Translations under genes and position numbers: made by a program | Assembly (NCBI RefSeq): GCF_030411995.1 | Contig: NZ_JASNRC010000015.1 | Location: 62,001-126,000 of the forward strand | Reading direction: 5' to 3' | Origin: Massilia sp. YIM B02769 | Lineage (GTDB): Bacteria > Pseudomonadota > Gammaproteobacteria > Burkholderiales > Burkholderiaceae_D | DNA length: 64,000 bases | Part shown: piece by piece, positions 37,400 through 45,584 of the stretch | How the letters are laid out: every line of letters begins with the position of its first letter | Position numbering within the stretch: the first letter of the stretch is position 1 | The notes under the pieces: generated by a model | What the model was told of the DNA's origin: nothing | Seen by the model: the letters and a program-made list of their open reading frames with translations, nothing else | Databases searched by the model: none

Positions 37400-38145
37400 T
37401 TCCCTTCGCGCCCAATCTCCGCCGCGGCGATCGCCGCCAGGTCGAGCAGCGCCTGCAGCTCGCCCGAACGCAGCTTGCGCGGTTCGCGGTCGATCACGCA
37501 CAAGGTGCCCATGGCGTTGCCGCCTTCGTCGCGCAGCGGGACGCCGGCATAGAAGCGGATATGCGGATCGGCCAGCACCAGCGGGTTGCCGCTGAAGCGT
37601 TCGTCCGAGGCCGCGTCTTCCACCACGAAGGGCTTGTCCTGCAGGATCGCGTGCGAGCAGAAGGCCCATTCGCGCGGCGTCTGCTGGGGCGCCAGGCCGA
37701 CGCGGGCCTTGAACCACTGGCGCTTGGCCGTCAGCAGCGAGATCAGGGCGATCGGCGAATCGGTGGCCATCGACGCCAGGCGCACGATGCGGTCGAACCG
37801 CTCTTCTTCGGGGCTGTCGACCAGGCCGGAGGCGGCCAGCGCGGCCAGGCGCGCCTCTTCGTCCGCCGCCATCGGATAGGGCGCGCTGCGGTCGGGGATG
37901 TATTCGGGGTCGTTCGGATTGGGCGGCACGCGGCGGCCAGCGGCGCCGGCTTCGTGTCCTCCCACCTTGTTCATCAAGGCCCGGATCAGGCTTTCGCGCG
38001 TGCGGCGGTGGCCGCCCGGCGTTTTCCATGATTCGATTGCGCCGCTTTCCATCCACAATTGGACGGTGCTGGTAGCGACGCCCAACATGCGCGCGGCTGC
38101 GCTCGTGGTGAGGATAGGATCCTCGTCCGTATAGTTGCTGGTCAT
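37396..38145 (-). CDS. HTH-GAF one-component regulator
   Basis: A 249-residue protein joining an excisionase/MerR-like HTH (residues about 11-55: LTTSAAARMLGVATSTVQLW ... KTPGGHRRTRESL) to a C-terminal GAF domain (residues about 100-245). The PGGHRR wing is typical of BldC/MerR-type DNA-binding domains. GAF domains bind small molecules or heme, so this looks like a one-component sensor-regulator. ATG 38145 is set by AGGA six bases upstream. Divergent from the chemoreceptor gene at 38351; ligand unknown. Confidence 0.83.
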   Translation of the reverse strand: MTSNYTDEDPILTTSAAARMLGVATSTVQLWMESGAIESWKTPGGHRRTRESLIRALMNKVGGHEAGAAGRRVPPNPNDPEYIPDRSAPYPMAADEEARLAALAASGLVDSPEEERFDRIVRLASMATDSPIALISLLTAKRQWFKARVGLAPQQTPREWAFCSHAILQDKPFVVEDAASDERFSGNPLVLADPHIRFYAGVPLRDEGGNAMGTLCVIDREPRKLRSGELQALLDLAAIAAAEIGREGK

Positions 38146-38350
38146 CAATATTCCTACTTTTATAGGAGTATAGCTGATTTGATGAATCTAACTAAGCACA
38201 ACGTTTTAGAAACGAAAAGTCGTGATTAAAGCAACAAATATCGCAATTTAGGTTGCCAAAAAACAATTGATGGTGGACAATCTCCCGCAAATCCGTCAAT
38301 CCGCGCCCGCCTGCGCGACTATTTATCCTTTTTCGCAACCAGGAGTAAAC
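38146..38350. promoter_or_regulatory. A+T-rich divergent promoter region
   Basis: A 205-bp region between the HTH-GAF gene and the chemoreceptor gene, strikingly A+T-rich around 38150-38260. No clear operator palindrome is visible; promoter positions are not assigned. Confidence 0.4.
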
Positions 38351-39964
38351 ATGAACTTCTCCCAAGCCCGACTCACGGTCCGGCTGTATGCCGCGTTCGC
38401 CGCGGTCCTCGTCGTCACGCTGGTCCTCGCGGGCTTCGCCATTTCGCGCGTGGACAGTATCGAGACCGCGCTGGTCGAGGTGGAATCCTTCCACAACGCC
38501 CAGCTGGAACCGCTGTATGCCGCCCGTGAAGCGCTTGGGCAGACCGGCATGGCCGCGCGCAATGCCTTCATCTTCCAGGATGCCGCCGCCGCGAACCGCG
38601 AACTCGACATCCTCGACGCCCAGAAGGCGGCCTACCTGGCGGCGATGGCCAAGCTCGACCCTGTCCTGGCGGGCAATGCGCAGTATGCGAAGGTGAAGGA
38701 GGGGATGCTGGCAATGGCGCGCGAACTCGAACGTCCGCGCAAATACCGCACGGCCGGCGAGATGGACGCCTACGGCAGCTTCCTGGTGCAGGAATGCAGC
38801 CCGCTGCGGCGCCAGATCGTGGCCGACATCGCGGTGCTGGTGCAGGAGCTGCAGGGCCGTACCGGCGTGGCCGGCGCGGCCGCGGTGGCGGAGGCCTCGG
38901 GCGCGCGCTACTGGATCAGCGGCCTGGCCATCCTGTGCGCCTTGCTGTGCGCGGTGATCGGCTTTGCCATCTCGCGCAACCTGCTCGGCCAGCTGGGCGG
39001 CGAGCCGGCGTATGCCACCGACGTCGCGCGCGCCATCGCGCAAGGCCAGCTGCACCACCAGGTGGACACGCGCCGTGCCCGCCCGGCCAGCCTGCTGTCG
39101 GCCATGAGCGCCATGCGCGACAGCCTGAGCGGCATCGTGGCCAAGGTGCGCGGCGGCACCGATGCGATCGCTTCGGCCTCGGCCGAAATCGCCACCGGCA
39201 ACCTCGATCTGTCGACCCGCACCGAGTCGCAGGCGGCGGCGCTGGAGCAGATCGCCGGCTCGATGAAGCAGCTGATCGGCTCGGTGCGCCAGAACGCCGA
39301 CTACGCGGCCCAGGCCAGCGCTCTGGCCAGCGACGCCTCGAAGGTGTCGGTCGAAGGCGGCGCCACCGTGGACGGCGTGGTGTCGACCATGAACCTGATC
39401 CAGGAATCCTCGCGCAAGATCGAAGAGATCATCAGCGTCATCGACAGCATCGCCTTCCAGACGAATATCCTGGCGCTGAATGCGGCGGTGGAGGCGGCGC
39501 GCGCGGGCGAGCAGGGCCGCGGCTTTGCGGTGGTGGCGAGCGAAGTGCGCAACCTGGCGCACCGCTCGGCGGCGGCGGCCAAGGAAATCAAGGTGCTGAT
39601 CGAGGACTCGGTGAGCAAGGTCGGCGCCGGCACGGCGCTGGTCGCGCAGGCCGGCGACACCATGCGCAAGGTGGTGATCGGAGTGCAGCGCGTGAACGAG
39701 ATCATGGGCCAGATTTCCAGCGCCACGCGCTCGCAGGGCGACGACATCGAGCACGTCGACGCGGCCATCGTGCGCCTCGACGAGATGACGCTGCAGAACG
39801 CGGCCCTGGTCGAGGAAGCCTCGGCCGCGGCGCAATCGCTGCGCCTGCAGGCCGACGAGCTGGCGGCGGTGGTGAATACCTTCCAGCTCGAGGGCGCCGA
39901 GACCGTGGCCGGTGCGCAGCCGGTGCGCCGCGTGCGTGGGGCGGTGCCGGCGCTGGCGCACTGA
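38351..39964 (+). CDS. Methyl-accepting chemotaxis protein
   Basis: A 537-residue chemoreceptor. TM1 at residues about 11-31, a helical periplasmic four-helix-bundle-type sensor (about 32-185), TM2 about 188-210, a short HAMP region, and the cytoplasmic signalling domain with the hairpin tip IDSIAFQTNILALNAAVEAARAGEQGRGFAVVASEVRNLA. The C-terminal end TLQNAALVEEASAAAQSLRLQADEL is the usual Tsr/Tar-class methylation helix of betaproteobacterial receptors. ATG 38351 has AGGAG at optimal spacing. No pentapeptide CheR tether is seen. The ligand is not predictable. Confidence 0.95.
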   Translation: MNFSQARLTVRLYAAFAAVLVVTLVLAGFAISRVDSIETALVEVESFHNAQLEPLYAAREALGQTGMAARNAFIFQDAAAANRELDILDAQKAAYLAAMAKLDPVLAGNAQYAKVKEGMLAMARELERPRKYRTAGEMDAYGSFLVQECSPLRRQIVADIAVLVQELQGRTGVAGAAAVAEASGARYWISGLAILCALLCAVIGFAISRNLLGQLGGEPAYATDVARAIAQGQLHHQVDTRRARPASLLSAMSAMRDSLSGIVAKVRGGTDAIASASAEIATGNLDLSTRTESQAAALEQIAGSMKQLIGSVRQNADYAAQASALASDASKVSVEGGATVDGVVSTMNLIQESSRKIEEIISVIDSIAFQTNILALNAAVEAARAGEQGRGFAVVASEVRNLAHRSAAAAKEIKVLIEDSVSKVGAGTALVAQAGDTMRKVVIGVQRVNEIMGQISSATRSQGDDIEHVDAAIVRLDEMTLQNAALVEEASAAAQSLRLQADELAAVVNTFQLEGAETVAGAQPVRRVRGAVPALAH

Positions 39965-39995
39965 GGCAGGGCGCGGCACGCTGCACGAGCCGCAT

Positions 39996-40052
39996 GGTGG
40001 GTTCGAGAACCCACCCTACCTCGCGAACGTAGGGTGGGTTCTCGAACCCACC
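39996..40052. repeat. Perfect 24-bp inverted pair of REP-like units
   Basis: Arms 39996-40019 and 40029-40052 are exact reverse complements around a 9-base spacer. The unit sequence (GGTGGGTTC-GA-GAACCCACC plus CTAC) is the same subtype as at 9863-9936. It lies between the chemoreceptor and the decayed receptor fragment. Confidence 0.85.
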
Positions 40053-40071
40053 GCTTTGCAAGCACGAACGC

Positions 40072-40330
40072 CTATGGCATCAAGCGCGCGCCAGCGCCAG
40101 CAGCGGTCGCACGCGGCGCTTCGGCATCCAGCCTGAAGGTACTCACCAGCCGCGCCAGTTCGTCCGCCTGGCTCTGCATCGACTCCGCGGCGGCCGCCGC
40201 TTCCTCCACCAGCGCCGCGTTCTGCTGCGTCACCAGGTCCATCTCCGCGATCGCTACGTTCACCTGTTTCGAGGCGGTGGCGATCGCGCCGGTGCTGCCG
40301 CGTACCCGGCCGACCCGGACTCCATCGATG
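40072..40330 (-). pseudogene. Decayed methyl-accepting chemotaxis protein fragment
   Basis: On the minus strand one frame reads VRGSTGAIATASKQ directly joined to VNVAIAEMDLVTQQNAALVEEAAAAAESMQSQADEL (the latter from 40263). The first piece is the entry of an MCP signalling domain and the second its C-terminal methylation helix; about 200 residues between them, including the hairpin tip, are missing. No sensor or membrane part remains upstream. This is a remnant of a receptor with an internal deletion, not a functional gene. Confidence 0.75.
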
Positions 40331-40448
40331 CGCCGATGCAGCCGAGTACAGCAGTCGTGTCAGGAAGATTGAGATGGATTGATGCCTAACGGAAAATTTG
40401 CAACATAACAATTTCTCGATGTTGCAATTGGCACAAGCGGGGAACGGC

Positions 40449-40769
40449 TTAGTTGATCTGCTTCTTGTCCGGCTGCACCAGGATGAAGGGGTGCACCACC
40501 GAGGCCCACAGGCCGACTTCGCCGGCGGCCCAGCTCTGGGCCTGCAGGTCTGATACCTTGGCGATCTTGCCTTCGCTCATCCAGCGCGCAATATTCTCCT
40601 TGTCGTCATGCGAGATGCGCACGGCAACGTCGACCAGGTCCAGCGTTTCGCTGACGTAGATCACATTGCCCTGGGCGAAGTGGCGCTCCAGCTCGTCCCA
40701 CTGGACGCGGGCGGTTTCGCGGTTGACCTTGTCGTGCAGTTCGGTGTCGTTCTCTGGTTTGGTTTGCAT
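40449..40769 (-). CDS. DUF2288-family protein
   Basis: A 106-residue cytosolic protein of the DUF2288 family (ELERHFAQGNVIYVSETLDLVDVAVRISHDDKENIARWM is the family core). Function is unknown. It begins 4 bases after the stop of the RES toxin gene on the same strand, so it could be the third gene of that operon, although DUF2288 genes also occur alone. There is no strong ribosome binding site in front of its ATG, which would fit translational coupling. Confidence 0.82.
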   Translation of the reverse strand: MQTKPENDTELHDKVNRETARVQWDELERHFAQGNVIYVSETLDLVDVAVRISHDDKENIARWMSEGKIAKVSDLQAQSWAAGEVGLWASVVHPFILVQPDKKQIN

Positions 40770-40773
40770 AATG

Positions 40774-41463
40774 CTAGATAATCTCGATGCGCGGTTGCGG
40801 CGTACCCGCCCATGTTAACCGATAGGCCGGCCCCTTGCGCACATTGCCCACCAGCGCGGGGCGGAAGCAGGCCAGGTTGACGCCCTCGGGGCGGCGCACG
40901 CTCGGGTAGACCACGCCCATCGAGCCCGCCTCCAGCAGCTCGGCGGCCAGGGTTTGCGATGCGATATAACTTTGCGGATCGAGGCAGTCGACAAAATTCT
41001 CGATGCCGCGGATATCGTGGAAGCTGGCATTGAAATCGGCCAGCATCGCCTGGTAGGTCACGCTGTCGTCGAAGCGATTGATTTCCTGGTACTCGACCGT
41101 CTTGTGGAAACCGACCTCGGCCAGCGCCGTTTCGGCCTCGAAGGCGCAGTACCAGGCGCCGCGCGCGCCGTCGTTGAAGCGGCTGCCTTCCGGACGCGCA
41201 TAGGTATAGGCCGCATTGATGATGCGGAAGTTCGGCAAGCCGAACACCAGTTCGTCGACGCCGATGCCGGGCAGCAGGTCGGCCTCGCCGCGCAGGCGCT
41301 CGTTGGTGGCGTTGTCGAGGTCGAACAAATCGCGCAGTTCCCCGTCGCCCTCGGCCAGCGGCGCCAGCACCGAATCCTCGAGGTCGGCGAAGCGCGAGGG
41401 GATCAGGCGGCAGGTGTCGAACTGGCGCAGCGCCGTCAGTTTCGGGACGACCGCCAAGATCAC
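40774..41463 (-). CDS. RES-domain toxin (NAD+-degrading family)
   Basis: A 229-residue protein of the RES family, the toxin half of Xre-RES (MbcT-like) systems, which deplete NAD+ in the cell. Family features are FRIINAAYTYARPEGSRFNDGARGAWYCAFEAETALAEVGFHKT (the conserved Arg, Glu and Tyr-rich core) and the late EAGSMGVVYPSVR segment with a conserved Ser. The start is GTG 41463, overlapping the antitoxin stop as GTGA. The protein is longer than the minimal RES domain by about 70 N-terminal residues. Known family biochemistry is NAD+ glycohydrolase or phosphorylase activity; which one applies here is not visible. Confidence 0.88.
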   Translation of the reverse strand: MILAVVPKLTALRQFDTCRLIPSRFADLEDSVLAPLAEGDGELRDLFDLDNATNERLRGEADLLPGIGVDELVFGLPNFRIINAAYTYARPEGSRFNDGARGAWYCAFEAETALAEVGFHKTVEYQEINRFDDSVTYQAMLADFNASFHDIRGIENFVDCLDPQSYIASQTLAAELLEAGSMGVVYPSVRRPEGVNLACFRPALVGNVRKGPAYRLTWAGTPQPRIEII

Positions 41464-41897
41464 AGGCCTCCGCGGCGCGCGTCGAGCAGCTGGCGCACCG
41501 TTTGCATGGCCAGCAGCCCGCCGCCCAGCATCATCGCGAGCGGGGTGCGGCCGCCGAAGATGATGTTGGTATTCGGCAGGTTGACCCATTCGTCGGCGAG
41601 TTTGTTGCCGTACAAGATGTGCAGGGCCTTGTAGATGCCTAATAAATAGGATATGCGCGTAATGCGGTCGACTTCGAGCACGCGGTCGGGGTTCTTTTTC
41701 CAGTCGTAGAAACTGGACGCCGACAAGCCGCCGAGCAGTTCGCGCGCATCGTCGTCGCGCACCTGCCAGGCGGCGACCAGCTTGAAGAAGCCCTTCAGCG
41801 CCGACTGCGACAGGCGCTCGCGCTCGGCGCGCGAACTCAGGTCGACCAGCACGGTGGGTTCGAAACGGCTTTTCGGGTAAGCATAGGCGAGGTTCAT
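41460..41897 (-). CDS. Xre/MbcA/ParS-type antitoxin
   Basis: A 145-residue antitoxin with an Xre-like HTH region in its middle (residues about 40-95: ALKGFFKLVAAWQVRDDDARELLGGLSASSFYDWKK) and the C-terminal antitoxin/toxin-binding domain (NKLADEWVNLPNTNIIFGGRTPLAMMLGGGL, residues about 105-135). It neutralises the RES toxin and should repress the operon through the palindromes just upstream. ATG 41897 has GGAGG seven bases upstream. Confidence 0.9.
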   Translation of the reverse strand: MNLAYAYPKSRFEPTVLVDLSSRAERERLSQSALKGFFKLVAAWQVRDDDARELLGGLSASSFYDWKKNPDRVLEVDRITRISYLLGIYKALHILYGNKLADEWVNLPNTNIIFGGRTPLAMMLGGGLLAMQTVRQLLDARRGGL

Positions 41898-41902
41898 GGT
41901 TT

Positions 41903-41940
41903 CCTCCGGTTTTGGAGTATTTATACTCCTTTTTCGGAGG
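41903..41940. promoter_or_regulatory. Nested palindromic operator of the Xre-RES operon
   Basis: An inner palindrome GGAGTAT-TT-ATACTCC (41914-41929) is symmetrically flanked by CCTCCG (41903-41908) and CGGAGG (41935-41940). The outer left arm overlaps the antitoxin ribosome binding site. A symmetrical site here is what an autorepressing Xre antitoxin would need; the assignment is inference. Confidence 0.65.
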
Positions 41941-42019
41941 GGTTGCAACTGCTGGTTGTCAAGCTGAATGGACTGTGACAGTATTGGCGCCGACTTGTCA
42001 AAAGGAAAAGGATATTTCC

Positions 42020-42484
42020 ATGCATTGGCGATCGAAGGGGACCATCCTGGCAGTGCTGGGCGCGTTGGTGGCGGTGGTATTGGCCGCCTGCATGGCGCGC
42101 GGGGCACGCGGGACGCAGGACGAATTACGGCAGCAGGTGCTGGAGACCGAGCGCGCGTTCGCGGCCACCATGAAGGCGCGCGACTTCGATGCCTTTGGCG
42201 GCTTCCTGTCGAAGGAGGCGGTGTTCATGCAGCCGGGCGGAGCGAAGCGCGGGCGCGACGCGGTCACCCAGGCCTGGCGTGGCTACTTCGATGGACCGGA
42301 TGCGCCGTTTGCCTGGGCGCCGGATGAGGTCGAGGTGCTGGATTCGGGGACGCTGGCCTACAGCAGCGGGCCGGTGACGGACCCGTCAGGCAAGCAGATC
42401 GGGCGCTTCAATTCCGTGTGGCGGCTGGAAGGGCCGGGGACGTGGAAAATTGTGTTTGATCGCGGGTGCGATTGCGGGCGGTGA
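42020..42484 (+). CDS. DUF4440/SnoaL-like (NTF2-fold) lipoprotein
   Basis: A 154-residue protein with a lipoprotein-like signal (ILAVLGALVAVVLAAC) and an NTF2-like domain (TERAFAATMKARDFDAFGGFLSKEAVFMQPGGAKRGRDAV ... WRLEGPGTWKIVFDRGCDC). DUF4440 proteins bind or convert small molecules in varied ways; no specific reaction can be named. ATG 42020 has AAGGA seven bases upstream. Confidence 0.82.
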   Translation: MHWRSKGTILAVLGALVAVVLAACMARGARGTQDELRQQVLETERAFAATMKARDFDAFGGFLSKEAVFMQPGGAKRGRDAVTQAWRGYFDGPDAPFAWAPDEVEVLDSGTLAYSSGPVTDPSGKQIGRFNSVWRLEGPGTWKIVFDRGCDCGR

Positions 42485-42494
42485 CCTGCCGTTG

Positions 42495-42652
42495 CAGGGT
42501 GGACCGGGCCGCGCAAGGCACCTGTGTCCACGCGGTACGACGGTTGAACTGTCGTACAACTTTTTTGGTCACCGTGTGCAAGCGCAGAGGACTTGCAGCT
42601 TCTGACGAGAACGCAACTGCACGACCGCGTGGGCTCGAAAGCCCACCCTACG
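42495..42652. repeat. REP-like repeats before the recJ end
   Basis: Half unit GCAGGGTGGACCGGG...GTCCACGCGG at about 42495-42535 and a complete palindromic unit CGCGTGGGCTCGAAAGCCCACCCTACG-type at 42626-42652, the two in opposite orientation. The stretch 42485-42664 contains no gene. Confidence 0.75.
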
Positions 42653-42664
42653 AAACCCGGGCCA

Positions 42665-44362
42665 CTACGCCGGTTCTGCGTGCTCCACCAACAACTGCAC
42701 CTTGGTCACGCCGTTGTACTCGTTCGCATCGAGCCGGAACGCCACGCGCGCACGCTCGCCCAGGCCATCCGTATGGCCGAACCAGATCGCGTCGTAGCGC
42801 CGCCCATTTTTCTCCAGCAGCAGCTTCAGGTGCTTGTCCTTCAAGATCCGCTGGCTCATCACGCGGAATTCGTCGCAGAACACCGGCGGCGCAAAGCCTT
42901 GTCCCCACACCTGGCCATCGCACAGTTCGATGAACTGGGTCGAATAGAACTCGTCTTCCAGCGGCCCGTCGGTTTCGACCACGCGCTCGAGCTGCGCTTC
43001 GCTGAGCCAGGCGCGGCCGACGGCCTCGAAAGCCTCGCAGAAGGTGTCGAAATGCTCGGCCTTGATGGTCAGCCCCGCCGCCATCGCATGCCCGCCGAAC
43101 TTGTCGATCAAGCCCGGCACGCGCTTCGACACCAGGTCGAGCGCATCGCGCATGTGAAAGCCCGGGATCGAACGCCCCGAACCCTTGATCAGCCCAACGC
43201 CGCCCGGCGCGAAGGTGATCGTCGGCCGGTAGAATTTTTCCTTCAAACGCGACGCCACGATCCCGATCACGCCCTGGTGCCAGCCTTCGTCGAACACGGC
43301 GATCGTGCTGCTGGCGGCCGGCTGGAAGTCGTCCAGGTGCAGCAGCGCCGTGTCCTGCATGTCGGCCTCGATCTCGCGGCGCTTCAGGTTGATCTCGTTG
43401 AGCTGCTGGGCAATCGCCCAGGCGCGGCCCTCGTCATCGGTGGTCAGGCACTCGATCCCGAGCGCCATGTCTTCCAGCCGTCCGGCGGCGTTCAGGCGCG
43501 GGCCGACGGCAAAGCCGAGGTCGAAGGGCGAGGCATTCCGTGCTTCGCGCCCGGCCACGCGGAACAGCGCCGCCACGCCCGCATGCATGCGTCCGGCGCG
43601 CATGCGCTTGATGCCTTGCGCGACCAGGATGCGGTTGTTGGCGTCGAGTTTCACGACGTCGGCCACCGTGCCCAGCGCCACCAGGTCGAGCAGGTTGTCG
43701 AGTTTCGGCTGGCTTTGCGCATCGAACACGCCGCGGCGGCGCAGCTCGGCGCGCAGGGCCAGCAGCACATAGAAGACCACGCCCACGCCGGCCAGGTGCT
43801 TGCTCGGGAAGCCGCAGTCCGGCTGGTTCGGATTCACGATCACGCGCGCCGGCGGCAGGGCGTCGCCCGGCAGGTGGTGGTCGGTGACCACGACCTCGAT
43901 GCCGCGCCGGTTTGCTTCCTGCACACCCTCGACGCTGGCGATGCCGTTGTCGACCGTGATGATGACGTCCGGGTTCTTTTCGCGCACGGCCAGTTCGACG
44001 ATCTCGGGCGTGAGGCCATAGCCGTGCACTACGCGGTCGGGGACGATGTAGTCGACGCGCGCGCCCATCGCGCGCAGGCCGCGCAGGGCGGTGGCGCAGG
44101 CGGTGGCGCCGTCGCAATCGTAGTCGGCGACGATGGTCATGTTCTTGTTCGCGGCGATGGCGTCGGCCAGGAACACGGCGGCCGCGTCGATGTGTTTCAG
44201 GCCGCCGGGCGGGACCAGGGCGGTCAGTTCGCTCGCCAGCTCACGCACATCAAGCAGGCCGCGCGCGGCGTAGATGCGCGCCAGCACGGGGTGTACGCCG
44301 CCCTGGCGCAGCATTTCGGAGGTGCGGAACGAACAAGGGCGGGTGGAGATGCGGGTTTTCAC
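42665..44362 (-). CDS. recJ: Single-stranded-DNA-specific exonuclease RecJ
   Basis: A 565-residue 5'-3' single-strand exonuclease of the DHH family used in recombination and mismatch repair. Motifs: VADYDCDGATACA (motif I), VDNGIAS, VVVTDHHLPG (DHH), and GGHAMAAGLTI (DHHA1 glycine-rich motif). Length matches E. coli RecJ (577). Its ATG overlaps the stop of the upstream rpfE-like gene (ATGA at 44359-44362), so the two are coupled. Confidence 0.97.
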   Translation of the reverse strand: MKTRISTRPCSFRTSEMLRQGGVHPVLARIYAARGLLDVRELASELTALVPPGGLKHIDAAAVFLADAIAANKNMTIVADYDCDGATACATALRGLRAMGARVDYIVPDRVVHGYGLTPEIVELAVREKNPDVIITVDNGIASVEGVQEANRRGIEVVVTDHHLPGDALPPARVIVNPNQPDCGFPSKHLAGVGVVFYVLLALRAELRRRGVFDAQSQPKLDNLLDLVALGTVADVVKLDANNRILVAQGIKRMRAGRMHAGVAALFRVAGREARNASPFDLGFAVGPRLNAAGRLEDMALGIECLTTDDEGRAWAIAQQLNEINLKRREIEADMQDTALLHLDDFQPAASSTIAVFDEGWHQGVIGIVASRLKEKFYRPTITFAPGGVGLIKGSGRSIPGFHMRDALDLVSKRVPGLIDKFGGHAMAAGLTIKAEHFDTFCEAFEAVGRAWLSEAQLERVVETDGPLEDEFYSTQFIELCDGQVWGQGFAPPVFCDEFRVMSQRILKDKHLKLLLEKNGRRYDAIWFGHTDGLGERARVAFRLDANEYNGVTKVQLLVEHAEPA

Positions 44363-45378
44363 AGCAGGGATTCCAGGGTAATGCGGCGCCAGAACTTGCG
44401 TTGCGCCATGGCGTTGGTGGTGGCTTCGAGCAGGGCGTCGCGGTGGCTCAGCACCAGCTTCACCTCGCGGATGCGGCCATTCTTCAGGCTCTCCAGGATG
44501 GGGGCGAACAGCTGGGCTTCAAGCTGGCCCATGACGGCGACCCAGCCGCCCCAGTCGGCCGCAGCCGCATACGGCGCGGCGCTGCCGCAGACCAGTACCG
44601 TGTCGCCGTCGAGCGATGGCACGAACTGGCTCAGGTCGGCCGGCGCGTTGCCGGCCAGCCGCGCCAGCCAGGCAGCGGTGTCGACGCTTGCCAGTTTCGT
44701 ACGCGGCTGCGCCGCACCGGCTGCGGCCGCACCCCATGGCCAGAAGGCGTTCACCACCGGCAGGCGGCGCGCTTCGCGGGCGGCGTTCACCGGATGCGTG
44801 TGCCAGAGGATCTGGATCTCGTTCTGCAGCCGGCGAAAGGCGGCGGCGCGCTCGCCCAGCGGCATCCAGTCCGTCAGGTCCATGCCGAGGGCCGCGTCGG
44901 GCGTGGCGGTGTCGAGACCGGCCCAGTCGTCGGCGCGCAGGAACCAGGTCTGGGCGTCGCCGTACAGCAGGGCGTGGCCGGCTTCCTCGACATACGGCTG
45001 CGCCGCATCGAACAGGGCGCGGCTATCGGCCTCGCCCAGGCCGAGCATGCGCGGGTCGCCCATCATCAGGTGGGTGCGTGCGATTTCGATATGCACCGGG
45101 TTGACGATGAACCAGGTGCCGCCGTTCATGTCCAGCCCGTAGGCGGCCATGGCGGCGGCGGCAAAGGCCGGCTGGCCGGCGGCACCCGGATTCAGGGCGC
45201 GCGCCAGCCAGGTTTCGTGGGGCAGGGCGCGCACGGACTCGTCGGCGGGCAGGCGTCGCTGCGCACGCGTGCGCGACAGCAGGGCGGCCAGCGCGGGCGC
45301 CTGCAGGGCACGCACCAGGTCGGGGGCGAATTCGGGAACGGGAAGGGCGGAGGGCAGAACAAGCGTAATCTGGGACAT
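44359..45378 (-). CDS. RpfE-type regulatory/phosphoglycerate-mutase-related protein
   Basis: A 339-residue protein of the RpfE type (named from Xanthomonas, where rpfE also sits next to recJ). Recognisable features are GGTWFIVNPVHIEIARTHLMMGDPRML, TDWMPLGERAAAFRRLQNEIQILWHTHPVN and the C-terminal region with VKLVLSHRDALLEATT. The family looks distantly like the 2,3-bisphosphoglycerate-independent phosphoglycerate mutases, but its activity is unproved. ATG 45378 begins the conserved SQITLVLP strand. Coupled to recJ by ATGA overlap. Confidence 0.83.
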   Translation of the reverse strand: MSQITLVLPSALPVPEFAPDLVRALQAPALAALLSRTRAQRRLPADESVRALPHETWLARALNPGAAGQPAFAAAAMAAYGLDMNGGTWFIVNPVHIEIARTHLMMGDPRMLGLGEADSRALFDAAQPYVEEAGHALLYGDAQTWFLRADDWAGLDTATPDAALGMDLTDWMPLGERAAAFRRLQNEIQILWHTHPVNAAREARRLPVVNAFWPWGAAAAGAAQPRTKLASVDTAAWLARLAGNAPADLSQFVPSLDGDTVLVCGSAAPYAAAADWGGWVAVMGQLEAQLFAPILESLKNGRIREVKLVLSHRDALLEATTNAMAQRKFWRRITLESLL

Positions 45379-45584
45379 GCCGTGATTGTAGGCCAAAACG
45401 GCGGCCTCCACGCAGCGCGGCGCCGCCGGCGAGGAGCTGGGGCGACGGGGGCGTGACGCGGTTACCACAGCATTACCAGAGCGTCACCATCGCCGCACCT
45501 GAGTCGTACCTGAGCCGTGCGCCCTGTCATGGATGAGCTTTGCGTGGCATACTGCGAGATCAGTTGTCAAACTCTACAAATTTC

